A stretch of DNA of 64,000 nt from a virus, in IMG/VR virus record IMGVR_UViG_3300042887_002440, positions 1 through 64,000 of that record. One strand, written 5' to 3'. The translations under genes and the position numbers were made by a program. Position 1 is the stretch's first letter. Every line of letters begins with the position of its first letter. The notes below the pieces were generated by a model. That model had not been told where the DNA came from, did no database searches, and was given only the letters and a program-made list of their open reading frames with translations. Below are positions 17,985 through 29,600 of this stretch, piece by piece.

Positions 17985-20900
17985 ATGCTAAATTTTAATG
18001 TACATCCATACTATGATGATTTTAACGAAGATAAGAATTTTCACAGAATTTTATTTAAGCCTGGAGTAGCTGTCCAAGCAAGAGAGCTAACTCAAGCACA
18101 AACTATTCTTCAAGATCAAATAGGAAAATTAGGAAAATTTGTTTTATCAGATGGTTCTAATGTCACAGGCGGAAAATATTCTATTGATACTAATGTCAGA
18201 TCTTTAAATATCGCTAATGTAGGTACAATTGCAGATGATATTTTAAATTTTGATGGTATGGTAGTTGTTGGAGAGAATTCTCTTAGCGTGAGTTTAATTG
18301 TTTCTGTTGATATTTTAAACTTTTATCTTGTTGTAAAACCAATAACTAATGCAGTAAGCAAATATCAATCAGGGGAAACTCTATTAATATTTTCAACAAA
18401 AGAATTGGCGTATGATTATTTAACTAATAATTTAATCCAACCAGATTATACTGCAACATTATTTACAGAGCCTACTCCATTTTCTGTTTCATTAAGCGGA
18501 ACTAGATATTCAACAATATTAACTGGAGTTCCGGTTAGTGTTAAAGTTGGCGATACTTTATCTGCAAATTATAATACAGCAACTCAAACTGATTATATCG
18601 TAACAGAAAAACTTGCGGATACCAATGGCTCTGTTATTGTTAATAGACAACTAACAGAAGATTATGTAAGTAAAACATTTACAGTATTACAATATGCATC
18701 AAAAACAGTACAAGAAGTTAGCTTTTCTGAGGGTGTTTATTTTACAAACAACACGTTTGTAAAAGCATTGCCACAAAGTATAGTTCCGAATTCAGCAACA
18801 CAATACCCAAGTTGTGTAGTTGGATATGAAGTTGTCGAAACAATTTTAGATTATGTTGATGATCCATCATTATTAGATCCAGCACAAGGTTCATACAACT
18901 ATACAGCTCCTGGATCAGATAGATATAAAATTTATTTAAACTTAGTATCTAAACCATTAGTTTATGGGACAATAGAACAATCATCGTTAACTACAGCTAA
19001 ATTTATTGAATTATTAAGATTAAAAAATGGCGTTATTGTTTCAGATAATACTAGTCCAGTTTTAGGCGGATTGCAAGAAATACTTGCAAAACAAATGTAT
19101 GATCACGCAGGTAATTTTATTATTTCTCCATTCACAATTTCATTTAATAATTCTGATTTTAGAAATAATGAAACTATGTTAAATTGTAGCGTTGCTGCAG
19201 GAAGAGCATACGTTTATGGATATCCATACAATGCAACATTCCCTACAAATTTAACAAATATTACTAAAGCAAGAGAAACTGCGTCAGAATCAAATGTTAT
19301 CACTAATACAAATTATGGTAATTTCATAAAAGTAAAAAGTCTATCTGGTGGATTACCGTATCCAAAATTAGGAACAAAGGTAGAATTTTTTGCAAATACA
19401 AAAACTCAGATATCTGATGCAGGTAAATTAGGATTTGGTTACATAAGAAATATGGATTTTATTGATACAGATAACTACGGGTTATATTTGTACGATTCAA
19501 GCATTTCACAAAAAGAAATGTTAAAAATTAAATCTGTAAAAGCTGTTGGTGGTTTCCTAGCGAATACAATACTATCAACAACAGGAACAACTGAAGTTCA
19601 AGATACAAATTCAAATAAATTATTATTTAAATTAAAATATTCAAATCCAGCATCATTATCAAATGTATTGGTAACTTTAGATTCATTTGTTCAAGATTTA
19701 CAAGTTACAACAAATAAAGCATATATTATAACAGATAGCCCAACTATTAATTTTGCTACTGGAACATCAACAGATTTATCTTTAGAATTAAAAAATCAAA
19801 ATTATATTGTTGTTGCAAAAACTGCCGTTGATGGATATACAGTTGGTCAATATATTGATTTATCTCATGTTAAAATTAAAATTGAAGATATTACAACTGG
19901 ATATAAAACAACTATTGAATTTTTAACTGGATATGAATATTCGGGTAAAATTGATGTAAAATATAGTTTATCGTATACAAACGCAACTAAAAAACAAAAA
20001 ACATTAGTACAAAATAAAGTTGCACAAGTTACAGCAAAAACTGTTCCAACAAATATCGGTTATGCTGATGTTGTTAAATTTAAAGGTATATTTGCAGCTT
20101 CAACTCCGGTAACAAGCTTTTCTAGTTCTGCATGGAATTCTTCAACATCATATACGAAAGGAACTGTTGTACCATTTAGCGAAAAATTATATATAGCTGT
20201 TAGCGATAATACAGGTCAAGATCCATCAAGAGGATCGTCATATTGGAATCAATTGAATGATGTGACAAAACAATATAAAACTGATAATGGTCAACGCGAA
20301 TATATGTATGATCATGCAACTATTACAGCACAAACTTCAAATTTTGCAAAAACTGTTTTTGTATTGTTTGATTATTTTACACATTCAGAAAATGGTCAAT
20401 ATATTGCTTTTGATTCATATTCAATGGATTATAAAGATATTCCTGTCGTAAAAATCAATAATATTTCATATGAATTAAAAAATTATATTGATTTTAGACC
20501 AAGAAAAAAAGATATTACTAATAATGTTATTACTGGAGAATTTAATTCATATAATATTCCATCTTCTATAACTAATTCTTCATTGAAATATAATATGACT
20601 TATTATATGGGAAGAATTGATAAATTAATTTTATCTCATGATAGAAAATTACAGTGGTTGACTGGCAAATCTTCGTATAGAAATTATATTCCGCCACGAG
20701 ATTTACCTGACGCAATGACTATTGCGACAATTCAATTTGATCCATTTACACCAGATCTAAAATCTATAAAAATAAACTACGAAAAACACCGTAGATATAC
20801 TATGGATGATATTGGTGGATTAGAAGAACGCATTCAAAATGTTGAATATTATACTGCATTAACTATTGGCGAGAAATCTGCACTAAGCACTAATATCATT

Positions 20901-23900
20901 GATCAGTATGGAACAAGATTAAAAAATGGATTTATTGTTGATTCGTTTACTAATTTTACTATTTGCGATATCCAGAATCGTAATAATACATTTTCTATTG
21001 ATTTAGATAAAAACGAAGCTACAGCTTCGTTTAAAGATAAAACATTCAATTTAACTACATCTGTATCTTCTTCTGGATTATTAGATCTTAGAAGAAATAA
21101 ATTAGTTGGGTTTACATACGAACAAGTTCCATTAGTAACACAAACAGCTGCAACTTCGTATATAAAAATAAATCAATTTAATGCAATATCTTATCTTGGT
21201 TCTATGGAATTAGACCCTCAAAAAGATATATACACTGATGTTGTTTCAACCGTAAACAAAATTGATGAAAATACTACAGCATTTATGAATGCTTCTGAAA
21301 TTCCAGGAATATTATTAGATTCTACTGGATTGTTACGTCAAGAAACAAGTAAAATTTATTCAGTTACGGATAATTCTCAACCGGCAACTAAAGTAAATAT
21401 TAATAACGATACATATACAATAACAGCATCAACAAAAAAACTTAGAGAAGATACTGCTGAAGTTGCATTAACTACAAACATACACCCAACAACTAGATCT
21501 ATTCATATAAATTTTTTAGCAAGTGGGTTGGCTCCATTAACTAAAATGTTTGTATATGTTAATGGACAAATGGTAAATGCGTATGTTACCCCACATGAAA
21601 ATCCAAAAGGCGCAATCACTACTCTCAATATATTAGATAAAGGTGCTGGATATGGAGCATGTACTTCTCCAACATTAGTAATATCAAATGATACTTCTAA
21701 CAACCCAGCTACATTTAAATTAACAACAGATAGCGGTTCTATTAAAACTGCATCCATAGTTAATTTTGGCTCTGATTATTCAACTATGAATACTATTATT
21801 TCAAGTGTTTCTAGTTCAGTTGTACCTACAGCAAATGCAGATGTTCAAGTATCTACTGTTCCAGTACAAGGTTCGTATTTATATTCAAATAGATCTGGTA
21901 TTTGCGGAGGAACCTTAGATTTACCCAATGGTTTGATATCATTTCAAAAGGGTGAATTAGTAATAGCAATAAGCGACACTCCTCATGGCGATTTACAAAA
22001 TTCATTGGCATATGCTCATGCAACTTTTTATTCATCGACAAAATATGTGGAAAAAACTATATTTTCAATAAGAGAACCAGTAATATCAAAAGCTGTAGGA
22101 ACAATTCAACCACCATTACCATCAAGTGGAAAACGTATTTGCGTTCCAGCAAGCTTGCAATATCTAATATATCATTATGGAAAAACATATGCATCTGACG
22201 TGCAAAATGGAACCCTTAAAATTCCTGTATATTTAAGCGCTCTTCCAACAAGTGATGTTACAGTAAGATTTTTACCGAATGCTTCTGAAGATAAATCACA
22301 AGCATCTGCAATAACATCATATTCACCAACAACATTAACTTTTACTGGGTCAAATTGGAATGCGCCACAAGAAGTTTCAATTGCATATAATCTGGGAACA
22401 AGAAAAGAATATACCGATAGAAATAATGTAAAACAATACTTAGATAATAACTTACCTTCGTATGTTGAATTTTATTCAGAATCGGCTGATCCAGCATACA
22501 ATCATCCAGATACCGCATTACCGTTTAGATCTTGGTTATTACCAAGTCCCGTAATTGGTGTCAGCTCAGTGCATTTATCTCCATATAAAGTGTATGACCC
22601 TAAAGCTGGACCTTCTGCTGCAACTAGTCCTTTTGTTGATATTACAACTATAGATCAAGCATTTCCTGTTGTTGGCGGAGAAGGATTTATAACAGTAACA
22701 TATGGCGGAGGAAATGATATTGGTTGGTGGAGTCAAACTGCTAATAATCCATATCCATTAACATTTAGTTTTACTACAGATAGTAGTCCTGCAAAAGTAG
22801 AAGCAATTAGATCAGAATATACAGATGTTGATTCTAATGTTGTAAAATCTGGTCCAATATTAATTGTAAATAAACCTGATCATCAAGTTTTATCTTTTAA
22901 ATTTTATGTTAGAGGATTAGTAGAAGGAACGACAAATATAACTGTATCTACAATATCAGCATACGCTCCATGGAATGGTTTATCAAAAACTGTTTCTGTA
23001 ACTGTAGGCGCAGCATTAACAACTGCAACCCCTGATATAGTTGTGCATAATAATGTTATTGCTTCTACCAAAGAAGGATTACAAGTTAGTGCTCCTAGAG
23101 TAACAAATTCAAAAGGTGGAACTAATATTATTGGCGTAACTCTAAGCACGCAACCGGCATCTGCTGTATCTATTAAAGCAAATTCATCTATTATCCTTAA
23201 TGGAGGAAATATCTATAACGTATCCAATAATGGAGTTGAGTTAGTTAGCGGAAATACAATTTCGTTCTCTACTTCTGATTGGAACCAGATGAAATCAATT
23301 GTTGTTACTGGAACAAACGACCCAACAAATTTTGATAAACAAAATACTATACCATACAACGTTTATTTAAAAGCTACATCTTCTGATGGAAACTATAATA
23401 ATAAAACTAAATCGGTAGAATTAACAAATATAGATTATATCGATATTGCGGGTGAAGTAAAAGTATCTTATGTTAGCAAAAATAACGCAAAATTAATAAC
23501 TTCTAAAGAAACTAAAGTAGTTACTTTACAATTTATATTAAGTAGAAAATTAAATTTTGGACAAGTAGTTAAAGTATTTGTCACATCAGGAAATACTACA
23601 GAAGGAGGAAATGTTTTATTTGGTGGAAGTGTTGCCACATCAGTAACGCTAACATTTACATATGGAACTGAATTTATTCCTCAATTTGTACAAGTACAAG
23701 GGATAGATATTGAAGGTTCAACTGAAGGAGATATTAATTACAAAATAAATTACGAATCTCAAGAATGGAATACTGTTACTAATGCTAAATTAGTTCCTTC
23801 TGAATGGAATGGAACAGGTTCAATTGATGCAACAAATCATAAATATGGTACTCCAACTACTATTAAAGAAGTATATAATGATTTTTCAACAAGAACAGTA

Positions 23901-24854
23901 ACTGCTGCTCCATTAATCGGACCAGGAAAAATAAGAGAAGTTTCAAGATGGGCTCCTGATTTTACAGTATCAAGTGCAACAATAAAAGTAGTTAAAACAG
24001 GAAAAGCTGAAAACCCAAAAGCACAAATTATATCAGTAGATTCAGGTAGCTCAACAAGTCCTGGATCTATTAAACTACAAGTATCTGCAAATTTAACATC
24101 AGCTTCATATGGTTCCGACACTAAAAGATATAAACAAGGAAATACAACAGTTAGAGTCGAATTAACTAGAGGATCAAATGCTGATTGCTTTTTCTCTAAA
24201 CATACAGATATAACATATGAAACTAAACCAAAAGATGACCCAAATCACGGGGAAACGTATTATGGCACGATTCAATCTATAACAAAAGATAAAGCAATTT
24301 TCGATATTTATTTGCACGGAGGGGCAGGTTCGTCAACAAAAAAAGTTCCTGTTATGTCTACTTATAACATAAAAGGGGTTTATTTAGATCCTACTCCAGG
24401 ATTTAAAATTACTGATACTATTGAACAATATACAGAAGTTAGAACGTTTAGAACTGATAATTATGTCCAACAAGGCGAAGTATTAAAAACTACGGAAATT
24501 TTAGACCAGAGTTTTGAGTATATTCCATCAAAAACGACTACTGATGATTTCCACAGAAAAGCTGTATATGATGCAGTACATATGGTTGTTAATGGAAAGT
24601 CCTATCCCGTTAGCCCATATCCAGATGATATAGAAAGTACATATACAAGTTATTCTCCAACGCAAGCTGATGTGACGAGAAAACAAGAATTACGAGATTA
24701 CTATACTAAACAAATAACAACAATAACTGAGTTTAAAAGCAAAATAGATACAAAAAATAGCAAAACTTCTCCAGATCCGTTATTAGCTGCTGCGAGTGCG
24801 TATCAACAAGATTTGATAAATTCGTTTCAAGCAAAAATAAATAGTATAGTATAA
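17985..24854 (+). CDS. Giant DUF4815-type baseplate/tail structural protein
   Basis: A 2289-residue protein, the largest in the window. The N-terminus YYDDFNEDKNFHRILFKPGV with AVQARELTQAQTILQ is the DUF4815 signature of marine T4-like phages, where it occupies the place of T4 gp9/gp10. Around residues 715-755 lies a small carbohydrate-binding-like module (WNSSTSYTKGTVV...YWNQL) like those inserted in gp53. A GxGY module sits near residues 1210-1265. The region ~1390-1950 looks like successive Ig-like beta-sandwiches. The C-terminus contains helical stretches (DVTRKQELRDYYTKQ). It probably forms the outer baseplate and may carry host-binding domains. No Cys-rich or enzymatic motif is seen. 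Confidence 0.75.
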   Translation: MLNFNVHPYYDDFNEDKNFHRILFKPGVAVQARELTQAQTILQDQIGKLGKFVLSDGSNVTGGKYSIDTNVRSLNIANVGTIADDILNFDGMVVVGENSLSVSLIVSVDILNFYLVVKPITNAVSKYQSGETLLIFSTKELAYDYLTNNLIQPDYTATLFTEPTPFSVSLSGTRYSTILTGVPVSVKVGDTLSANYNTATQTDYIVTEKLADTNGSVIVNRQLTEDYVSKTFTVLQYASKTVQEVSFSEGVYFTNNTFVKALPQSIVPNSATQYPSCVVGYEVVETILDYVDDPSLLDPAQGSYNYTAPGSDRYKIYLNLVSKPLVYGTIEQSSLTTAKFIELLRLKNGVIVSDNTSPVLGGLQEILAKQMYDHAGNFIISPFTISFNNSDFRNNETMLNCSVAAGRAYVYGYPYNATFPTNLTNITKARETASESNVITNTNYGNFIKVKSLSGGLPYPKLGTKVEFFANTKTQISDAGKLGFGYIRNMDFIDTDNYGLYLYDSSISQKEMLKIKSVKAVGGFLANTILSTTGTTEVQDTNSNKLLFKLKYSNPASLSNVLVTLDSFVQDLQVTTNKAYIITDSPTINFATGTSTDLSLELKNQNYIVVAKTAVDGYTVGQYIDLSHVKIKIEDITTGYKTTIEFLTGYEYSGKIDVKYSLSYTNATKKQKTLVQNKVAQVTAKTVPTNIGYADVVKFKGIFAASTPVTSFSSSAWNSSTSYTKGTVVPFSEKLYIAVSDNTGQDPSRGSSYWNQLNDVTKQYKTDNGQREYMYDHATITAQTSNFAKTVFVLFDYFTHSENGQYIAFDSYSMDYKDIPVVKINNISYELKNYIDFRPRKKDITNNVITGEFNSYNIPSSITNSSLKYNMTYYMGRIDKLILSHDRKLQWLTGKSSYRNYIPPRDLPDAMTIATIQFDPFTPDLKSIKINYEKHRRYTMDDIGGLEERIQNVEYYTALTIGEKSALSTNIIDQYGTRLKNGFIVDSFTNFTICDIQNRNNTFSIDLDKNEATASFKDKTFNLTTSVSSSGLLDLRRNKLVGFTYEQVPLVTQTAATSYIKINQFNAISYLGSMELDPQKDIYTDVVSTVNKIDENTTAFMNASEIPGILLDSTGLLRQETSKIYSVTDNSQPATKVNINNDTYTITASTKKLREDTAEVALTTNIHPTTRSIHINFLASGLAPLTKMFVYVNGQMVNAYVTPHENPKGAITTLNILDKGAGYGACTSPTLVISNDTSNNPATFKLTTDSGSIKTASIVNFGSDYSTMNTIISSVSSSVVPTANADVQVSTVPVQGSYLYSNRSGICGGTLDLPNGLISFQKGELVIAISDTPHGDLQNSLAYAHATFYSSTKYVEKTIFSIREPVISKAVGTIQPPLPSSGKRICVPASLQYLIYHYGKTYASDVQNGTLKIPVYLSALPTSDVTVRFLPNASEDKSQASAITSYSPTTLTFTGSNWNAPQEVSIAYNLGTRKEYTDRNNVKQYLDNNLPSYVEFYSESADPAYNHPDTALPFRSWLLPSPVIGVSSVHLSPYKVYDPKAGPSAATSPFVDITTIDQAFPVVGGEGFITVTYGGGNDIGWWSQTANNPYPLTFSFTTDSSPAKVEAIRSEYTDVDSNVVKSGPILIVNKPDHQVLSFKFYVRGLVEGTTNITVSTISAYAPWNGLSKTVSVTVGAALTTATPDIVVHNNVIASTKEGLQVSAPRVTNSKGGTNIIGVTLSTQPASAVSIKANSSIILNGGNIYNVSNNGVELVSGNTISFSTSDWNQMKSIVVTGTNDPTNFDKQNTIPYNVYLKATSSDGNYNNKTKSVELTNIDYIDIAGEVKVSYVSKNNAKLITSKETKVVTLQFILSRKLNFGQVVKVFVTSGNTTEGGNVLFGGSVATSVTLTFTYGTEFIPQFVQVQGIDIEGSTEGDINYKINYESQEWNTVTNAKLVPSEWNGTGSIDATNHKYGTPTTIKEVYNDFSTRTVTAAPLIGPGKIREVSRWAPDFTVSSATIKVVKTGKAENPKAQIISVDSGSSTSPGSIKLQVSANLTSASYGSDTKRYKQGNTTVRVELTRGSNADCFFSKHTDITYETKPKDDPNHGETYYGTIQSITKDKAIFDIYLHGGAGSSTKKVPVMSTYNIKGVYLDPTPGFKITDTIEQYTEVRTFRTDNYVQQGEVLKTTEILDQSFEYIPSKTTTDDFHRKAVYDAVHMVVNGKSYPVSPYPDDIESTYTSYSPTQADVTRKQELRDYYTKQITTITEFKSKIDTKNSKTSPDPLLAAASAYQQDLINSFQAKINSIV

Positions 24855-24878
24855 TACAAGGAATAAAAAGGTTTTCTT

Positions 24879-26420
24879 ATGACAAAAGATGAAATTAGAA
24901 GTAAAGTTCAATTAAAATTTACAAATTCAGAATATATAAAACGAAGAACGTTACCAGATGGTGCACCATCTGGTACGCCTAAATTTAGACCAGAAGAAGT
25001 TGAATATTGGACAACATTAATTAGTAATTCAAATTGGGATATGAGCACAGGTTCTACGTTATTTGATACTGAATTTGACAAAACCTATAGCATAGATCAT
25101 TCAAAATCTGCTCTAACAATACCGCAAAACAATTATATTGGACAGACATTTTATATACCGAAAAAGGGTAATGAATATGGTATCTATATATCTTCTATTG
25201 CAGTGTTCACCGCTATTGAAGACGAATCGGCAACGCTTACTCTTGATATTAGACCATTAGTTAATGGTATTCCATCAGATGCGCTCCCATTAGGGTCAAC
25301 AACTGTACAACCATTACCCAATATATTAGTTACTGCTGCAGAAAGAAAAATTTGGGATCCAGCACCATTAACCAATCCTTCAGACCAATTGTCAAAAAGA
25401 GAGTTTGAATTTGAATATCCAGTATATTTGTCATCTGGAGGACCTGGTGCTGAAGGCGCGTATTATTGTTTTACATTAACAACAAATTCTAAAAATTATG
25501 AAGTTTATATTAGCGAAAGCGGAAAACCTACTCTTGTATCAGGAAATATACTTTCTAATCCGTATTTGGGGGACTTTATTTATTCTAGTCAAGGAGAATC
25601 TTGGGTTATTGACCCAACAAAAGATTTATGCTTTGAAATAAATAGAGCAGAATTTGCAGTTGGAACAGAATCAATAACATTTAATATACCAAAACAAGAT
25701 GTTGATTTTCCATATGACGAATTAAATTTAAACGTCACAACATCACAAATCAATGAAATTGCATATATTAGTAATTCAACAGCCAGCGTTAATAAATTTA
25801 ACACTGATGTTATGACAACAATTCAAACTCCAATTAATTCTAGAGTAATATCCCCATACACATCATCATTAAACATTACTGACGGATTAACGTTTACGGT
25901 TGAGCTAACAAATACTAATTCAAAAGTAACTCCTACAATCGATACGCGTGCTGGTGTTACATTAACTAGAAATTATATTGATCCATATTCTACTGAAATA
26001 TCTGATGCAGAATTGTTGCCTCCATCAAAAAATGGTATAGAAGCTTTTGCCAAATATATGACCAGACCTGTTGTATTAAATGAAGGATTTGATGCTGATG
26101 GTATTACAGTTTACGTTGATGTTAATAAACCAATTGGAACTGAAATTGAAATTTTCTATAGAATTTTAAACAGATATGATGCAAGCGTTGCATTTTCGGA
26201 TTCTCGTTGGTATAGAATGACGAAAAAAACAACTGAAACTCCTGCACTTTTATCTGATGAATATGCGCAAGAAACATACGAAGATTTAAATATTGTATAT
26301 TATTCGGGTGGAGCTGAATATAATACATTTAATCAACTTGCAATCAAAGTAGTATTCTATTCAGATAATTCAACAGTAATTCCTACTATTAAAAATCTAA
26401 GAGCTATCGCTACAGTATAA
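24879..26420 (+). CDS. Baseplate/tail structural protein, partner of the DUF4815-type protein
   Basis: A 513-residue protein with strongly beta-type composition. It starts MTKDEIRSKVQLKFTNSEYI, then has a segment NYIGQTFYIPKKGNEYGIYI common to structural proteins encoded beside the DUF4815 gene in marine T4-like phages. The pattern YYCFTLTTNSKNYEVYISE and the C-terminal SVAFSDSRWYRMTKK, KVVFYSDNSTVIPTIKNLRA suggest jelly-roll sandwiches. I cannot assign a T4 homologue; by place it could stand for gp10 or gp11. AAGG precedes the ATG. It overlaps the next small gene by one base. Confidence 0.6.
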   Translation: MTKDEIRSKVQLKFTNSEYIKRRTLPDGAPSGTPKFRPEEVEYWTTLISNSNWDMSTGSTLFDTEFDKTYSIDHSKSALTIPQNNYIGQTFYIPKKGNEYGIYISSIAVFTAIEDESATLTLDIRPLVNGIPSDALPLGSTTVQPLPNILVTAAERKIWDPAPLTNPSDQLSKREFEFEYPVYLSSGGPGAEGAYYCFTLTTNSKNYEVYISESGKPTLVSGNILSNPYLGDFIYSSQGESWVIDPTKDLCFEINRAEFAVGTESITFNIPKQDVDFPYDELNLNVTTSQINEIAYISNSTASVNKFNTDVMTTIQTPINSRVISPYTSSLNITDGLTFTVELTNTNSKVTPTIDTRAGVTLTRNYIDPYSTEISDAELLPPSKNGIEAFAKYMTRPVVLNEGFDADGITVYVDVNKPIGTEIEIFYRILNRYDASVAFSDSRWYRMTKKTTETPALLSDEYAQETYEDLNIVYYSGGAEYNTFNQLAIKVVFYSDNSTVIPTIKNLRAIATV

Positions 26421-26656
26421 TGGAAAAGTTAAAAATTGAAAATGTAGAAGGCTGGGTTAAAGATCCAGCCTCTAAAGCTATATTAAATACAGATTTATCT
26501 TCTTTAGAACAGTATAAAATAAATAGAAGAAAAAATATGCTAATAAATAATATGGAAGAAGATCTAACTAATGTCAAAACTGAATTGGAAGAATTAAAAA
26601 CAGACATTAAAGATATTAAAAATATTTTACTACAATTTATAAAACCTAATTTATAA
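26420..26656 (+). CDS. Small coiled-coil structural protein
   Basis: 78 residues. The N-terminal half EGWVKDPASKAILNTDLSSL is a motif found in short proteins next to the DUF4815/fibre genes of marine T4-like phages. The C-terminal half is a clean heptad coiled coil (MEEDLTNVKTELEELKTDIK). Its ATG overlaps the upstream stop (TAATG). A role as a connector or fibre chaperone is plausible from place only. Confidence 0.6.
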   Translation: MEKLKIENVEGWVKDPASKAILNTDLSSLEQYKINRRKNMLINNMEEDLTNVKTELEELKTDIKDIKNILLQFIKPNL

Positions 26657-26659
26657 ATA
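26652..26659 (+). promoter_or_regulatory. Late promoter (TATAAATA)
   Basis: Exact late octamer that overlaps the stop codon of the coiled-coil gene, 33 bases before the GTG start of the fibre gene. Confidence 0.8.
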
Positions 26660-26691
26660 TAGGTAAAAAAATTATTTAAAGGGAATTACAA

Positions 26692-29600
26692 GTGGCCATA
26701 TCTCAGATTACATATTCTAATACATTTTCTCATTGGTTAGTTTCCACTAATCAACTAGTAACAGAAGTCAATACTTTAAAATATGGAGACTACGAAAAAG
26801 TTAGTGGAACACTATCTATTAATTCTCCTAATATTGGACTATATGTTGCTAATTCAGCATTATTTGCTGGTAACGTTACAATTAATGGCGCGGCAAATAG
26901 AACAGTAGAAATTTCTCTACCAGTTAATATTTACAACACCGTTAACATTAGTTCTGCCGTGAGTATTAATGCTAACGGTGCAATAAAATCTAATACAACA
27001 ATTTCTTCTGTTAATACATTTTCAAGATATACTACAGTAAATAATCAACTTACTGTTGCAAATTCTACAATACTAACTGGAAATGTTAGTATTACAGGTA
27101 ACACAATTTCAACAGGAAATTCTTCATTTATTGGAAATGTAGCAGTTTTCGGATTAACAAATATTACAGGTAATACAAATATCGCTGGTAATATACGTTT
27201 ATCTGGAAATACAATTTCAACAGGTAATACAAATATATCTGGTAATACTTTAGTCACAGGAAATACTAAAGTAATAGGAAATACTATCATTATTGGTGAT
27301 ACTATAGTAACAGGTAATTCTCAAGTATCTGGTAATACAATAGTAACAGGTAATACAAATATTGCTGGTAATACCAATGTATCAGGAAATACCATTATTG
27401 TAGGGAATACAATAGTAAACGGAAATACTGGAATAAATGGAATTATTGCAATTTCAGGAGATACTGCAGTATCGGGAAATAATAGATTATCTGGAAATAC
27501 AATTTCAACAGGAAATACAAATATTTCAGGAAATACAAATATTGCTGGTAATACTTTAGTATCAGGAAACACTATAATAATCGGAAGTACAGATATTTCT
27601 GGCTCCACTGACGTATCCGGAAATACAACCATATCTGGTAATACTGCAGTATCGGGAATAACTTTTGTATCAGGCAACACTTTTGTTACCGGCAACACTT
27701 TTGTAGCAGGAAATACAAATATATCAGGAATAGCGTTTGTATCTGGTAACACTTTTGTTACTGGTAATACAAATATATCGGGAAATACTGTAGTATCAGG
27801 AATAGCGTTTGTATCTGGTAATACTTTTGTTACTGGCAACACTGTTGTTACTGGAAATACCTCTTTTTCCGGTAATACAAATATATCTGGGAATAATAAC
27901 ATTTCTGGCACAACAGTTGCAACAGGAAATACCTTTATTTCTGGTAACACCCAATTATCCGGAAATACAATTTCAACAGGTAATACAAATATATCTGGGA
28001 ATAATAACATTTCTGGCACAACAGTTGCAACAGGTAATACCTCTTTTTCTGGTAATACACAATTATCTGGTAATACGTTTATTTCTGGATATAATAGATT
28101 ATCTGGTAATACAGTTGCAACAGGAAATACAAATATTTCTGGCAATACTGCTGTAACAGGAAATACACAATTATCTGGTAATACAATAGTAACTGGAGTT
28201 ACAAATTTATCTGGAACATTTGTCTTATCTGGTAACACAAATGTTTCTGGAAATGTTGTATTTTATAATACAATATATTCAAATCCAAGCGAAAAGGTTT
28301 CTATTAGCGCTAATGGATCTATTGTAAGTAATACAGTAATTTCTTCTTCGAATATATTTACAAGTTCTTTTCAAGCAAATTCTAACGTATTCATCAATAC
28401 AACTAATGCATTAATTAAAAATTTAGATAACTCATATTATCCAATAATATCAACTAAAGATTTAAATGATGTAAATACTGCAATAAGAAGCGATCTTGCT
28501 AATACAAATGTGTCTCTTAATGCATTTTCAGGATTTGCAAATTCTACGTTCATATCGTATTCAAATAACAAAGAATCTTTAATTACTATTCCACAAGTAA
28601 GCGCTAATACATTAACAGTAAAAACTTTACAGGTTCTTGGCGGTATTACCAATTTCGGTTCTACAACATCAGACTCAAATGAATATTTGTTTCAAGCAAA
28701 TACTGGTTCTACTGTATCTCCAGATACTAATATTATTGTAAATAGATCAGCAAATACTTTATATACTGGAGCTAATGCTGTACTTAGATGGTATAATGCA
28801 GGAAAAGAATGGCAAGTAAGAGATGTTGATAGCCCAACAACATTTTATAAAATTACCACAAAAAATGAATTAGATGGCGCGAATACATTTTTAAGTAATC
28901 TGATTAATAATAAATTTACTAACCCAGTAACTTTTAGTAATTCAGCTTCTTTTGCCGGAGACGTTACGGTTGGCGGAAATTTAACAATTAATGGTACAAC
29001 GACTACAATAAATACCAATATTTTATCTGTTGATGATAAAAATATAACGTTGGCTGATGTTGCTAGCAAAAATATTACGCTTACTGTTTTATCTACTTCT
29101 AATGGAGTTATGACAACAACCAGTACTTCTGGGTTAATACCTGGAATGACTATTGGAAAAGATAGTGGTACGGGTAATCCTACACAAGGGGCATATATAA
29201 TTTCAGTTGATTCTGCAACACAAATTACTGCAAATGGTAACAATCTTACTGTAGGTTCATTTGCAGCTATTATTGGTGGTGTGACAGATGTTACTGCAAA
29301 TGGTGGCGGAATAACAATTAAAGGTACTGTAGATAAAACTTTTAATTGGGCTAGTATTGCAGGTTTATCAGCATGGACTAGTTCTGAGAACTTGGCATTA
29401 ACAAATGGTAAGTTTGTTATATTTAATGGATCAACTTCAGGTAATACAGTAGTTCAATCAAATGCTTATGCAAATAATGCAGTATTAACGTTATCTAACA
29501 ACACAGGAACATTAATTTCTACAGGTGATAATTCTGTTATTACTTTTGCAATGATGTCAACAAAAACCGGAACTGGTAATACAGTATTTTCTAATAGCGC

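Noticed and set aside
27321-28238. A 305-codon open frame antisense to the fibre repeats
   Set aside because: It exists because the GNT-coding repeats read as repeated VLP-type triplets on the other strand. It has no ribosome site or recognisable protein and mirrors the repeat period.
27060-28260. CRISPR-like array
   Set aside because: The repeats have no constant repeat/spacer structure, lie in frame and code for hexapeptides.
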